A stretch of 64,000 nucleotides of DNA from Vibrio furnissii CIP 102972 (GTDB lineage Bacteria; Pseudomonadota; Gammaproteobacteria; Enterobacterales; Vibrionaceae). The DNA is taken from contig NZ_ACZP01000014.1 in assembly GCF_000176175.1 (NCBI RefSeq), positions 310,001 to 374,000 on the forward strand, read 5' to 3'. Each line of letters opens with the position of its first letter. The first letter of the stretch is position 1. The notes under the pieces are model-generated. The model saw only the letters and a list, made by a program, of their open reading frames with translations. It was not told the DNA's origin and did no database searches. Made by a program: the position numbers and the translations under genes. Below, piece after piece: positions 37,464 through 46,575 of this stretch.

Positions 37464-38039
37464 ATGGACTACATCGCCTTACTCAATTTAATGCAAGATT
37501 ACTATCAGTGGCTGTTCACGCTGCTGATGCTGCTTCTCTATCCGAAAGTCGCCAAAGTGACGCTGCGTGTGTTTGAAAAAACCGTGATTGGTCGTGACGA
37601 CGTGCATCGCGTTAAACGCGCACGCTGGCTGATCAAAACCGCTCTGTTGATTGCGCTGTTGATGACCCTCATGATCATGTGGGGGATTGAACTGCGCGGG
37701 TTGCTGGTCGTCGGTTCTTCCATTTTTGCGCTGCTGGGTGTGGGTTTGTTTGCCAGTTGGTCGCTGCTGAGTAACGTGACCTCGTTTTTTACCCTGTTTG
37801 TGCAGAACTATTGCCGTATCGGGTTATGGGTACGCGTGGTCGACGGCGCGAACTTTGTCGAAGGCAAAATCATCGACATGACGTTTTTGAACGTGGTGCT
37901 AGAAACCCTAGATGGCAACCGCGTGCTGTATCCGAACAACTTGTTTATTGTTCGCCCAGTCATTGTCCTGAGTAAAGCGCCAGAAAAAGCCGCCAAGAAA
38001 GCCGAGAAAAAACAGTTACCGATTGGAGTCAAACGTTGA
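37464..38039 (+). CDS. Small MscS-family mechanosensitive channel-like protein
   Basis: 191 residues from ATG 37464. Three hydrophobic segments (about 13-27, 48-68, 73-95), the last with the Gly/Ala-rich MscS pore-helix pattern (VGSSIFALLGVGLFASWSLLSN), then a beta domain (FCRIGLWVRVV..GKIIDMTFLNVVLETLDGNRVLYPNNLF), and a Lys/Ala-rich tail. Shorter than E. coli MscS (286) because the C-terminal alpha/beta part is missing. Its stop overlaps the mgtE start (TTGA), so the two are coupled: a channel paired with a magnesium transporter. Confidence 0.8.
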   Translation: MDYIALLNLMQDYYQWLFTLLMLLLYPKVAKVTLRVFEKTVIGRDDVHRVKRARWLIKTALLIALLMTLMIMWGIELRGLLVVGSSIFALLGVGLFASWSLLSNVTSFFTLFVQNYCRIGLWVRVVDGANFVEGKIIDMTFLNVVLETLDGNRVLYPNNLFIVRPVIVLSKAPEKAAKKAEKKQLPIGVKR

Positions 38040-39385
38040 GCGAGTATCAAGATCTATCCCAACAAATTGAAGCGCTCGCCAAAGCCGAAAATGATGAGCA
38101 GCAGGTCTCGCTGCTAGGCGAAATGGTTGAAAATGGCTTGGATGAAGGCCCACTGGCGCTGATTCTCGAAGCGTTTCCCGTCGATGACCGTGTGCGTTTG
38201 TGGCGCAGCTTGCCACTGGAACTGCACATCGATGTATTGACCGAAATGCGCGCCGATGTGCGTGTGTCGATCATCAAAGCGTTGTCTGAAGTCGAACTGA
38301 AACTGACGCTGGCCAAACTCGACAACCTGTCGCTGATCGAGTGGGAAGACTCCCTGCCCGACGACATTGTCACCGAAGCGCTGCGCTTAATCAGCCGCGA
38401 CGAGCTGGAACTGTACGATCAAGCCAACGAATTCAACGATGACGAAATCGGCCACTGGGCTGACCGAAAACTTTATACCCTGCCGTTTAGCATCAGCGTC
38501 AACCGCGCCAAGATCCTGCTCGATAAATACCATTTGGAATCGCCGCAATACATTTACCTCATCAACAAAGCCAAGAAATTTCGTGGTCTGGTGGCGTTCA
38601 GCGACATTCTGTTGGCCGAAGGCACCACACAGCTTAAAGCATTGAAGAAAGAAGATTTGGTGCTGATCAACGCGCATCAATCGCTGTCTGATGCGGTCGA
38701 AGCGTTGGAGCACGCCGTGTTGCCCATCGTTCCGGTGGTCAGCGATGACGATACCCTGATCGGCGAAATTGACTGGCACTTTGCACTGGGCACGCAACGT
38801 GAAATCTACGAATCGCGCTTGATGGCCGGTACCGGTATGGATGAAGGCGATGACCTGTTTGCGCCGGTGGTCCGCAGCTCCAAGCGCCGCGGCGTATGGC
38901 TGGGCATCAACCTTTTGACCGCGATTCTGGCGTCGATGACCATCGGTTTATTTGAGAATGTGATTTCGCAAGTGGTGGCGCTGGCGGTGCTCATGCCGAT
39001 TGTCGCTTCCATGGGTGGCATTGCAGGGAGCCAAACGCTCACCTTGATGGTGCGTGCGATGGCGCTCAATCAGGTCACTACCGGGAACCGCTTTGCGCTA
39101 TTGAAAAACGAATTGGGCATCGGCTCGATTAACGGCGTGGTGTGGGCGCTGATCATCGGCGGCGTGGCCGGATTATGGTTCCAATCTACCCTGATTGGCT
39201 GCACCATCTCGCTCGCAATTGTGGTCAACATCATCACCGCCGCGCTGTTTGGCGTACTGATTCCGATCATCCTCGATAAATTTAAGCTCGATCCGGCTTT
39301 GGCTGGTTCGGTGATCCTCACCACCGTCACCGACGTGGTTGGCTTTTTCGCCTTCCTCGGCACGGCGAGTTTGGTCATGCTGTAA
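38036..39385 (+). CDS. mgtE: MgtE-family magnesium transporter
   Basis: 449 residues from a TTG start at 38036, which overlaps the upstream TGA (TTGA) and has GGAG seven bases ahead. Domains: MgtE N-terminal superhelix (about 15-125), CBS pair (about 130-255), and a five-helix membrane domain (about 285-449) with PIVASMGGIAGSQTLTLMVRA, the conserved pore-lining segment. Homodimeric Mg2+ channel closed by Mg2+ bound at the CBS interface. The N-domain may begin slightly upstream of the most conserved part. Confidence 0.92.
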   Translation: MSEYQDLSQQIEALAKAENDEQQVSLLGEMVENGLDEGPLALILEAFPVDDRVRLWRSLPLELHIDVLTEMRADVRVSIIKALSEVELKLTLAKLDNLSLIEWEDSLPDDIVTEALRLISRDELELYDQANEFNDDEIGHWADRKLYTLPFSISVNRAKILLDKYHLESPQYIYLINKAKKFRGLVAFSDILLAEGTTQLKALKKEDLVLINAHQSLSDAVEALEHAVLPIVPVVSDDDTLIGEIDWHFALGTQREIYESRLMAGTGMDEGDDLFAPVVRSSKRRGVWLGINLLTAILASMTIGLFENVISQVVALAVLMPIVASMGGIAGSQTLTLMVRAMALNQVTTGNRFALLKNELGIGSINGVVWALIIGGVAGLWFQSTLIGCTISLAIVVNIITAALFGVLIPIILDKFKLDPALAGSVILTTVTDVVGFFAFLGTASLVML

Positions 39386-39391
39386 TCCTGA

Positions 39392-39419
39392 CGCCTCGCT
39401 TCGCGGGGCGTTTTTTTTC
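39392..39419 (+). terminator. Intrinsic terminator after mgtE
   Basis: Stem CGCCTCGC/GCGGGGCG (one G-T pair) followed by eight T. Confidence 0.85.
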
Positions 39420-39438
39420 GCGGGCGTTGTTGTTCCTG

Positions 39439-39482
39439 GTCGTTTTTTCAAGGTCACTTTTTTTACTGTCACTTTTTTCACG
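39439..39482. repeat. Three tandem 14-15-bp units after mgtE
   Basis: Units GTCGTTTTTTCAAG, GTCACTTTTTTTACT and GTCACTTTTTTCACG follow directly one after another, shortly downstream of the mgtE terminator. Confidence 0.5.
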
Positions 39483-39548
39483 GACATAGTGCGCCCCAAC
39501 TGCACGTTTTCGGCCAAAAATTTTTTTAAAAAATTTTATTTTTCCCCT

Positions 39549-39577
39549 CTTGAAGTTCAATTTTTTTACCCTATTTA
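39549..39577 (+). promoter_or_regulatory. Candidate sigma-32 heat-shock promoter of groESL
   Basis: CTTGAA at 39549-39554, 14 bases, then CCCTATTTA at 39569-39577, against the sigma-32 consensus CTTGAA-N(13-15)-CCCCATnTA (one mismatch), with a preceding CCCCT. A second perfect CCCCATATA lies at 39657-39665 but its -35 (GTTGGA, 18-base spacing) is poor. Confidence 0.55.
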
Positions 39578-39716
39578 TATCCACGAGCGGCAGTGATGCC
39601 ACACCGTATCTGGGTTCGCTCTCCTTTCTCGCGTTGGACACCCCAGCGCACCGCGACCCCATATACGTTTGTCTTTTATTTTCGATGAAAACGATTTTAA
39701 GTAGGAGGCACTCCCA

Positions 39717-40007
39717 ATGAACATTCGTCCTTTACATGACAAATTGATTGTTGAGCGACTTGAGGTCGACAACACATCTGAGGGCGGAATCGTACTGACA
39801 TCCAAATCGGCGCAAAAATCAAACCGCGGTAAAGTGCTGGCGGTCGGTCAAGGCCGTCTGCTCGACAGCGGCGAACGTGCGGCGATGGCAGTCAAAGTGA
39901 ATGACCACATCATCTTCCACGATGGGTATGGTGTGAAAACCGAGAAAATAGACGGGCATGACTACCTCATCCTGTCTGAATCAGACGTATTGGCGATTAT
40001 TGAATAA
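39717..40007 (+). CDS. groES: Co-chaperonin GroES, second-copy type
   Basis: 96 residues, full length. [14 protein letters not shown] start, mobile loop [15 protein letters not shown] (residues ~22-36), and C-terminal [21 protein letters not shown] ribosome site. It caps the GroEL ring. The sequence departs from the usual vibrio GroES (for example [20 protein letters not shown]), and the partner GroEL lacks its GGM tail, so this is probably the chromosome-2 copy. Confidence 0.93.
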   Translation: MNIRPLHDKLIVERLEVDNTSEGGIVLTSKSAQKSNRGKVLAVGQGRLLDSGERAAMAVKVNDHIIFHDGYGVKTEKIDGHDYLILSESDVLAIIE

Positions 40008-41630
<1,623 letters not shown>

Positions 41631-41640
41631 TCGTGAAATA

Positions 41641-41671
41641 GATTGAGGGGGCATCCCCCTCCCCCTCAATC
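41641..41671 (+). other. Alternative-pairing hairpin after groEL
   Basis: GATTGAGGGGG (41641-41651) pairs with CCCCCTCAATC (41661-41671); its GGGGG could instead pair with the nearer CCCCC at 41655-41659. It lies between groEL and a small ORF with a strong ribosome site. No T-tract, so it is a stabiliser or attenuator rather than a terminator. Confidence 0.5.
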
Positions 41672-41684
41672 AAGTGAGGTGAAG

Positions 41685-41900
41685 ATGAAACAGTATCCAG
41701 CGCTGCATTTAGAAATTGCCGAAACCGCCGCAGGCCCCGGTTCCCCCACCTGGCCTGCGGTGCAGAATTTCCCTCGTATTCACCGTGACGCAATCTTCTC
41801 GCTGCCGCCAGCGCGCGTGTCCCCCGCTCAGCCCCGTATCTGGGTAATCACGTTCGATCTGGCCAAGCTCGCCGAGCTGATTCACCGCACACTTCACTGA
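41685..41900 (+). CDS. 71-aa hypothetical protein co-transcribed with groESL
   Basis: 71 residues from ATG 41685 with GAGGTGAAG directly ahead, a strong ribosome site. It lies between groEL and the operon terminator, which starts 9 bases after the stop. The sequence is Pro/Ala-rich in the middle (AGPGSPTWPAV, LPPARVSPAQP), followed by IWVITFDLAKLAELIHRTL, a possible amphipathic helix. Not recognised; no signal peptide. The case for a real gene rests on ribosome site and position. Confidence 0.5.
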   Translation: MKQYPALHLEIAETAAGPGSPTWPAVQNFPRIHRDAIFSLPPARVSPAQPRIWVITFDLAKLAELIHRTLH

Positions 41901-41908
41901 TGCCCTCC

Positions 41909-41936
41909 CTGACCCGCCTCGCGCGGGTCAGTTTTT
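41909..41936 (+). terminator. Intrinsic terminator of the groESL operon
   Basis: 9-bp stem CTGACCCGC/GCGGGTCAG, loop CTCGC, then TTTTT. Confidence 0.9.
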
Positions 41937-42179
41937 ATCGCCGCGTTGACACCATGTAAAGTTCATCGAACAACCCCGCATGCAGTCAATATCCAGATAA
42001 CACTACACATTCATCCCTCAGCCGTTACTATGTAGGGGCTTTCTGCAACCTCGTTGCCTTTCAAGCACTCCTTGTTGCCAATCCGTCATGAAGACACGCT
42101 CAATGCCGCCGAAGGATTCCGCCGCTCAGGCACTGTGGCTATTGGCATGATCCAGACAATAAAAAAGAAGGTGTCTCCA

Positions 42180-43166
42180 ATGGAAAGTCAGTCTCATCAA
42201 GTATTAATGAAACGTCCACGCCGCCTGCGCGCGCATCAACACATTCGTCACATGGTGCAGGAAACCCAGCTCAACAAGAGCGATTTGATTCAACCCATTT
42301 TTGTCGAAGAAGGTATTGACGCGCCCGTCGCGATTGACGCGCTACCCGGCGTATGCCGTATTCCAGAATCCCACATCGCCGATGAAGTGACGGCGCTGTA
42401 TGAACTCGGCATTCGCTACGTGATGCCATTTGGCATTTCGCATCACAAAGATGAGTGTGGCTCCGACACATGGCACGACAACGGCTTGCTCAGTCGCATG
42501 ATCAAAGCGATCAAAACCGCATGCCCCGACATGATTGTGATCCCCGACATCTGTTTTTGTGAATACACCACGCATGGCCATTGCGGGGTAGTGCACGACG
42601 GGTCAGTCGATAACGACAAAACCGTTGAGAACCTCGTGAAGCAGTCTGTTGCAGCAGCGAAAGCAGGCGCAGACATGTTGGCGCCATCTGCAATGATGGA
42701 TGGCCAAGTCGGCGCGATTCGCCGTGGCCTCGATGCGGCAGGGTTCCCGAACGTGAGCATCATGGCGCACGCGATCAAATTTGCCTCCGCATTCTATGGC
42801 CCATTCCGCTCCGCGGTGGAATGCACGCTGGAAGGCAACCGCGATACCTATCAAGCCGATCCGCACAATGGCCGCCAAGCCTTGGTTGAAGCGGCATTGG
42901 ATGAAGAAGAAGGCGCAGATATTCTGATGGTGAAACCCGGCACGCCGTATCTGGATGTACTGAAATCGCTCAGCGACAACACGCGCCTGCCACTGGCGGT
43001 GTATCAAGTCAGCGGTGAATACGCGATTTTGAAAACAGCGGCACAAGCTGGTCTGTTAGATGAGAAACGCGCGGTACTGGAAACCATGATTGGCTTTAAA
43101 CGCGCTGGCGCGAGTGTGATAGTCACCTACTACGCGAAAGAGCTGGCGCAGTGGCTGAGTGAATAA
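42180..43166 (+). CDS. hemB: Delta-aminolevulinic acid dehydratase (porphobilinogen synthase)
   Basis: 328 residues from ATG 42180, supported by GAAGG eight bases upstream; a longer frame to 42054 lacks homology. Active-site lysines K200 (AHAIKFASAF) and K252 (MVKPGTPY). Zinc-site cysteines C125, C127 and C135 in CFCEYTTHGHCG mark the Zn-dependent class. It condenses two 5-aminolevulinates to porphobilinogen, the first common step of tetrapyrrole synthesis. Vibrios often have two hemB genes; this is an apparently intact one. Confidence 0.95.
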   Translation: MESQSHQVLMKRPRRLRAHQHIRHMVQETQLNKSDLIQPIFVEEGIDAPVAIDALPGVCRIPESHIADEVTALYELGIRYVMPFGISHHKDECGSDTWHDNGLLSRMIKAIKTACPDMIVIPDICFCEYTTHGHCGVVHDGSVDNDKTVENLVKQSVAAAKAGADMLAPSAMMDGQVGAIRRGLDAAGFPNVSIMAHAIKFASAFYGPFRSAVECTLEGNRDTYQADPHNGRQALVEAALDEEEGADILMVKPGTPYLDVLKSLSDNTRLPLAVYQVSGEYAILKTAAQAGLLDEKRAVLETMIGFKRAGASVIVTYYAKELAQWLSE

Positions 43167-43181
43167 TTCCGTCATCAACCA

Positions 43182-43212
43182 ATTGCCCGTCACCGTGACG
43201 GGCAATATTTTA
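43182..43212 (+). terminator. Terminator of hemB
   Basis: 11-bp perfect stem ATTGCCCGTCA/TGACGGGCAAT around CCG, followed by ATTTTAAT. Confidence 0.75.
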
Positions 43213-43278
43213 ATAACGATGTTTTGATCGTGAGACTTTAATAACAATACTTTGATAACGATCCTGGGATAACAATGC
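43209..43278. repeat. Five tandem 14-bp units between hemB and the GGDEF gene
   Basis: Units TTTAATAACGATGT, TTTGATCGTGAGAC, TTTAATAACAATAC, TTTGATAACGATCC, TGGGATAACAATGC. Period is exactly 14 bases and the core is ATAACRAT (four of five units). The array ends at the GGDEF stop codon (43279). Confidence 0.65.
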
Positions 43279-44226
43279 TTAGGCGCTGACCCAGCGAACA
43301 CCATTCTTCCCGCTGCGTTTCACTTGATACATGGCTTCATCTGCCCGTTCATAAAGGGTGTCAAAGTCATGCTGCCCCGGCGCAAACTCGCACACACCAA
43401 TACTCAACCCAATCTGCGCTTTGCCATTTTCCAGCACCACCGGTTCGGCGACCTGAGTCAGTAACTGATCGGTCAATGTATTCAGCGCCTGCGTTTCTTC
43501 TTGCTCGCACAACAGAACAAACTCATCGCCACCAAGACGCGCAATCACCGACTGTGGCGGCGCAAACTGCTTCAACCATTCTGCCACGACCACCAGCACC
43601 GCATCGCCCGCTTTGTGGCCGAGATGATCGTTGACCGTCTTGAAGTTATCGATATCGATAAACACCATCGCCGCCAGCGATTCGGACTTAGCGTGATTGA
43701 TGCGGTTAAATTCACTGTGCAGCGCTTTGCGATTAAGCAGATTGGTGAGCGGATCCTGACGCGCTAAACGCGACAATTCCTGTTCGTAGCGTTTTTCGTT
43801 GGTGATGTCGATATGCGTGCCCATGATGCGTAGCGGCGAACCATCCTCGGCGTATTCAACGATACGCCCGCGATCCGACACCCAACTGTGACTGCCATCT
43901 TTGTGCAGCATGCGATGCACCACCTGATAGGTATCCGCGCGGCCTTGCAGATGATCCTCAAGCGCACCGACGGCGAGATCGTAATCGTCCGGATGCAATT
44001 TGCTTTTCCACGTTTCAACATTGGCTTCCAACTCGTTGGGTTGAAAGCCGAGCATTTTGCCCCACTCCATGTTGAATATGCGCAGGCGCCCCGTCGGGAC
44101 ATGTTGTTCCCACAAGCAGAGCCCAGTGCCATCCAGCGCGGCATTGAGCTTCTCTTCTAAGCGCTGCTTGTCACGAGTGAGCTGCGCTACCTGTTGTTCC
44201 AGCAGTGTGATGCGATCTTGTTCCAT
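43279..44226 (-). CDS. PAS-GGDEF diguanylate cyclase
   Basis: 315 residues: an N-terminal coiled coil (about 5-30), a PAS domain with PAC motif (about 28-148, MLHKDGSHSWVSDRGRIVEY), and a GGDEF domain (about 155-312) with intact GGDEF at 232-236 and DIDNFKTVND metal loop. The residues before GGDEF (QSVIAR) lack the RxxD inhibitory site, so product inhibition is unlikely. No membrane segment. It makes c-di-GMP from GTP in response to a PAS signal. It follows the globin-HD-GYP gene by 30 bases on the same strand. Confidence 0.9.
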   Translation of the reverse strand: MEQDRITLLEQQVAQLTRDKQRLEEKLNAALDGTGLCLWEQHVPTGRLRIFNMEWGKMLGFQPNELEANVETWKSKLHPDDYDLAVGALEDHLQGRADTYQVVHRMLHKDGSHSWVSDRGRIVEYAEDGSPLRIMGTHIDITNEKRYEQELSRLARQDPLTNLLNRKALHSEFNRINHAKSESLAAMVFIDIDNFKTVNDHLGHKAGDAVLVVVAEWLKQFAPPQSVIARLGGDEFVLLCEQEETQALNTLTDQLLTQVAEPVVLENGKAQIGLSIGVCEFAPGQHDFDTLYERADEAMYQVKRSGKNGVRWVSA

Positions 44227-44256
44227 GCTCTTGTTTGGGTGTCACTCTCCGAACCC

Positions 44257-45384
44257 TTAGTCTGCCACAGTTTCCGGTTGAGTCGCATCCTCGAATTGAT
44301 GACGAATGTGCAACATGCTATCGAGATGCTCGAGAAAGCAATCCAACAAAAGCGGATCGAAATGCTTTGCACGATTCTCGCGCAGGTATGCCACCACCTC
44401 AGCCACACTCCAAGCCCGTTTGTAAGGGCGCGTCGATAGTAGCGCATCAAACACATCACAAATCGCCACTATGCGCCCTTCCAGCGGGATCTCTTCTCCC
44501 GCCAGCCCCGCCGGATACCCGGAACCATCCCACTTTTCATGGTGTGTGAGCGAAATGCGGCGCGCCATACGAATCAGCTCGGATTTGTTGTCAGGAATGA
44601 TGTCACCGCCAATGGCCGGATGTTGTTGCATCAATTTCCACTCATCCGCATCGAGTTTGCCCGGCTTGAGTAAAATCTCATCCGGCACACCAATTTTACC
44701 CACATCGTGCAGCGGGCTGGCGATTTGAATCATCTTGCACCAGTGCGCCGGTTGTCCCAGCGCTTTGGCCAGTTCAAAGCTCATGCGGCTGATGCGTTTA
44801 ATGTGTTCGCCAGTTTCGTTGTCACGAAATTCACCCGCTTTGGCAAGGGCAAAATTGAGTTCGTAAGCCAGCTCTTCCAACTCAAAACAGGCGGTATCGT
44901 AATACACCGCGGTGGCGAGTCCTAAATCCAAGAAGATGGCACGATTGAGCGCCGACATGTAGCGATGAATGTTGTCGATGTTGGGGGCGAGCGATTGGTA
45001 GACCACGCGCGCCAATTGACTCATCACAATGCAATACGCGCCAGAATACACCTTAAAATCGATGCCAAGCCGTTGATGGGTTTGACCAATGCGAATGGTC
45101 GCGTTGTAGTAATTCACGCCAAAGTGACCGCGAAACACATAAAGCATCAAGTGGTCACGCAAATGCCCACGGGCGCGCACGATTGATTGTTCGTTTTGGT
45201 AAAATTGCGCCGTTTCCGGACAACTGCCGAGATGATCGTACACAAACGCCAACACCTCATCGATGTTGCGTTCCATGATCCAGTAATACTCGCGCAGTGC
45301 ATCCACCGTTTGCTGATCAATGGCCAAATACGATGCCCATCGACGAATCGCATTGCCTGGATCCGAGCCAAAAGCCACTTCCAT
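44257..45384 (-). CDS. Globin-coupled HD-GYP c-di-GMP phosphodiesterase
   Basis: 375 residues. The N-terminal ~165 residues are a protoglobin sensor: YYWIMERNIDEVLAFVYDHL with candidate distal Tyr 33/34, and the proximal heme His H103 in IGQTHQRLGIDFKVY. From ~170 is an HD-GYP domain: H226-D227 (SPLHDVGKIG), H281-H282-E283 and G289-Y290-P291 (HHEKWDGSGYP), followed by AICDVFDAL and KHFDP. All key HD-GYP residues are present, so it should hydrolyse c-di-GMP under control of heme-bound O2 or NO. The usual partner of a globin sensor is GGDEF; fusion to HD-GYP is uncommon. Co-transcribed with PAS-GGDEF. Confidence 0.85.
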   Translation of the reverse strand: MEVAFGSDPGNAIRRWASYLAIDQQTVDALREYYWIMERNIDEVLAFVYDHLGSCPETAQFYQNEQSIVRARGHLRDHLMLYVFRGHFGVNYYNATIRIGQTHQRLGIDFKVYSGAYCIVMSQLARVVYQSLAPNIDNIHRYMSALNRAIFLDLGLATAVYYDTACFELEELAYELNFALAKAGEFRDNETGEHIKRISRMSFELAKALGQPAHWCKMIQIASPLHDVGKIGVPDEILLKPGKLDADEWKLMQQHPAIGGDIIPDNKSELIRMARRISLTHHEKWDGSGYPAGLAGEEIPLEGRIVAICDVFDALLSTRPYKRAWSVAEVVAYLRENRAKHFDPLLLDCFLEHLDSMLHIRHQFEDATQPETVAD

Positions 45385-45748
45385 AATCCACCTGACTATT
45401 TTTCATTGTAATTATTCGTATGTGCTGCACAAAAACCATACTTTTTGTGTAGTTAATGTACGGATATAACAAAAGCGTCTGCGCTCTTAAAGAGCCGCAT
45501 CGACCAAGTCCTTATTTTTTATAAGAGTATTTGCACAGGTTCACATTATGATTGGAATCGACTTCACACGTTTCATTTTGTTCGTGCCACAAGTTCGACG
45601 TCTGCTTCGTCGCGCAAAGACAAGGTCAAGGAAGCCCGATTGCGTGAAGCGAGATCGGCCTTTGTCAAAAAAATGTTGCAATAATGCTTCTCGGCCGAAT
45701 GATTAAATAATAAGCTCTAAGTTCCATATAATAATAAGGAGATTTATC
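45385..45748. other. Intergenic region upstream of the globin-HD-GYP and exported PDT-like genes
   Basis: 364 bases. Near the HD-GYP start is an 8-bp inverted repeat CACAAAAA/TTTTTGTG (45428-45449), a possible operator. A 13-base palindrome GCTCTTAAAGAGC is at 45483-45495. Two overlapping short frames (from ATG 45548, and an open frame ending at about 45683 with KDKVKEARLREAR) look gene-like but lack ribosome sites. Confidence 0.5.
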
Positions 45749-46468
45749 GTGAGACGATTGGTATCCCCCTTCTTACTCAGTTCGGCTTTATTGGCATTTT
45801 CAGGGTTCGCTTGTGCAGCCAACCACATTTACGTTCAAGCGTCGAAAGGCAGTTTTAACGATGCCGCGATCAGCAAACTATTTGAGCAACAACCGGCTCT
45901 CAAAGCGGACGTTGATTTTTCCGGCACACCACTCAATACCTTCATGCAGGCCGATTTAAATGATGGCTTGGCCTTTAGTGCGGTGGAAAATTCTACCATC
46001 AATGGTCGCTTGGTTCAGGCCACGGTTGAGGCGCTACAACAATACAAAGTGGTCGCGGTGAAAGCATTTATTGCCACACCGATTGAAATGTGTGTGCTAA
46101 TGAACACGCACGATGTCGAGGCCAAACGCTCGATTGCCTTGATCGCGTCACACCCTGCGGCGCTCAAGCAGATTGATACTTGGAAACATCACTTGAAAGC
46201 GAAAGAACTCGCCGTGCCAGAAGGCACCGCCGCCGCCGCGCAGCGTGTATCCGATGGTGAAATGCCCGATGGCACCGCCGCTATTGGCGCGTGTGTGCTG
46301 GAAAAAGTCTACCCCAATCTAGTAGTGGTGGAACAAGGCGTACAGGATAACAAGAACAATAAAACGTCATTCTTGTTGATGGATGTGGAGAAGCGAATCT
46401 CGCCGATTGGGGAAAGCGACGCGCGCAAAGAACTCGAAAGCGCGATTGAAAAAGGCCAATTACTGTAA
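45749..46468 (+). CDS. Exported prephenate-dehydratase-like protein
   Basis: 239 residues from a GTG start with AAGGAGA upstream. Signal peptide about 1-23 (FACA). The rest follows the prephenate dehydratase fold: GSFNDAAISKLF (residues 34-45), FSAVENSTINGRLV, SHPAALKQID, DGTAAIGA and a closing NKTSFLLMD block. The catalytic Thr-Arg-Phe of PheA-type enzymes reads T-S-F, so the Arg is lost. There is no regulatory ACT domain. Known periplasmic prephenate/arogenate dehydratases (PheC) use a different, binding-protein fold, so an exported PheA-like domain is unusual. It could be an enzyme or a ligand-binding protein. Confidence 0.65.
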   Translation: MRRLVSPFLLSSALLAFSGFACAANHIYVQASKGSFNDAAISKLFEQQPALKADVDFSGTPLNTFMQADLNDGLAFSAVENSTINGRLVQATVEALQQYKVVAVKAFIATPIEMCVLMNTHDVEAKRSIALIASHPAALKQIDTWKHHLKAKELAVPEGTAAAAQRVSDGEMPDGTAAIGACVLEKVYPNLVVVEQGVQDNKNNKTSFLLMDVEKRISPIGESDARKELESAIEKGQLL

Positions 46469-46510
46469 GTTTAGCCAAGAGGACAGTTTCTCAAAAAGGT
46501 CAGTTTCGGG

Positions 46511-46540
46511 AAGACATACCGACTGCACGCGGTATGTCTT
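46511..46540. terminator. Hairpin between convergent PDT-like and LysR genes
   Basis: 11-bp perfect stem AAGACATACCG/CGGTATGTCTT with an 8-base loop, in the gap between convergent stops. No T-tract on either side. Confidence 0.5.
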
Positions 46541-46575
46541 CAATGACCATGAGGAGGCGGAAAAGAAGCTGCGCG

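Larger units (their letters stand above)
39386..39716. other. Intergenic region between mgtE and groES
   Basis: 331 bases. It holds the mgtE terminator, a three-unit 14-15-base repeat at 39439-39482, an A/T-rich block, the candidate sigma-32 promoter at 39549-39577, and a ~140-base untranslated leader of groES. No credible gene. Confidence 0.6.

Noticed and set aside
39632..39665. Second sigma-32 promoter nearer to groES
   Set aside because: CCCCATATA is perfect, but the only -35 candidate (GTTGGA) is weak and spaced 18 bases, so it is only mentioned in the promoter entry.
45548..45706. Short frames upstream of the exported PDT-like gene, including one ending KDKVKEARLREARSAFVKK
   Set aside because: The gene-like frame has no start codon and the ATG-started one has no ribosome site; together they may be a decayed fragment, but this cannot be supported.
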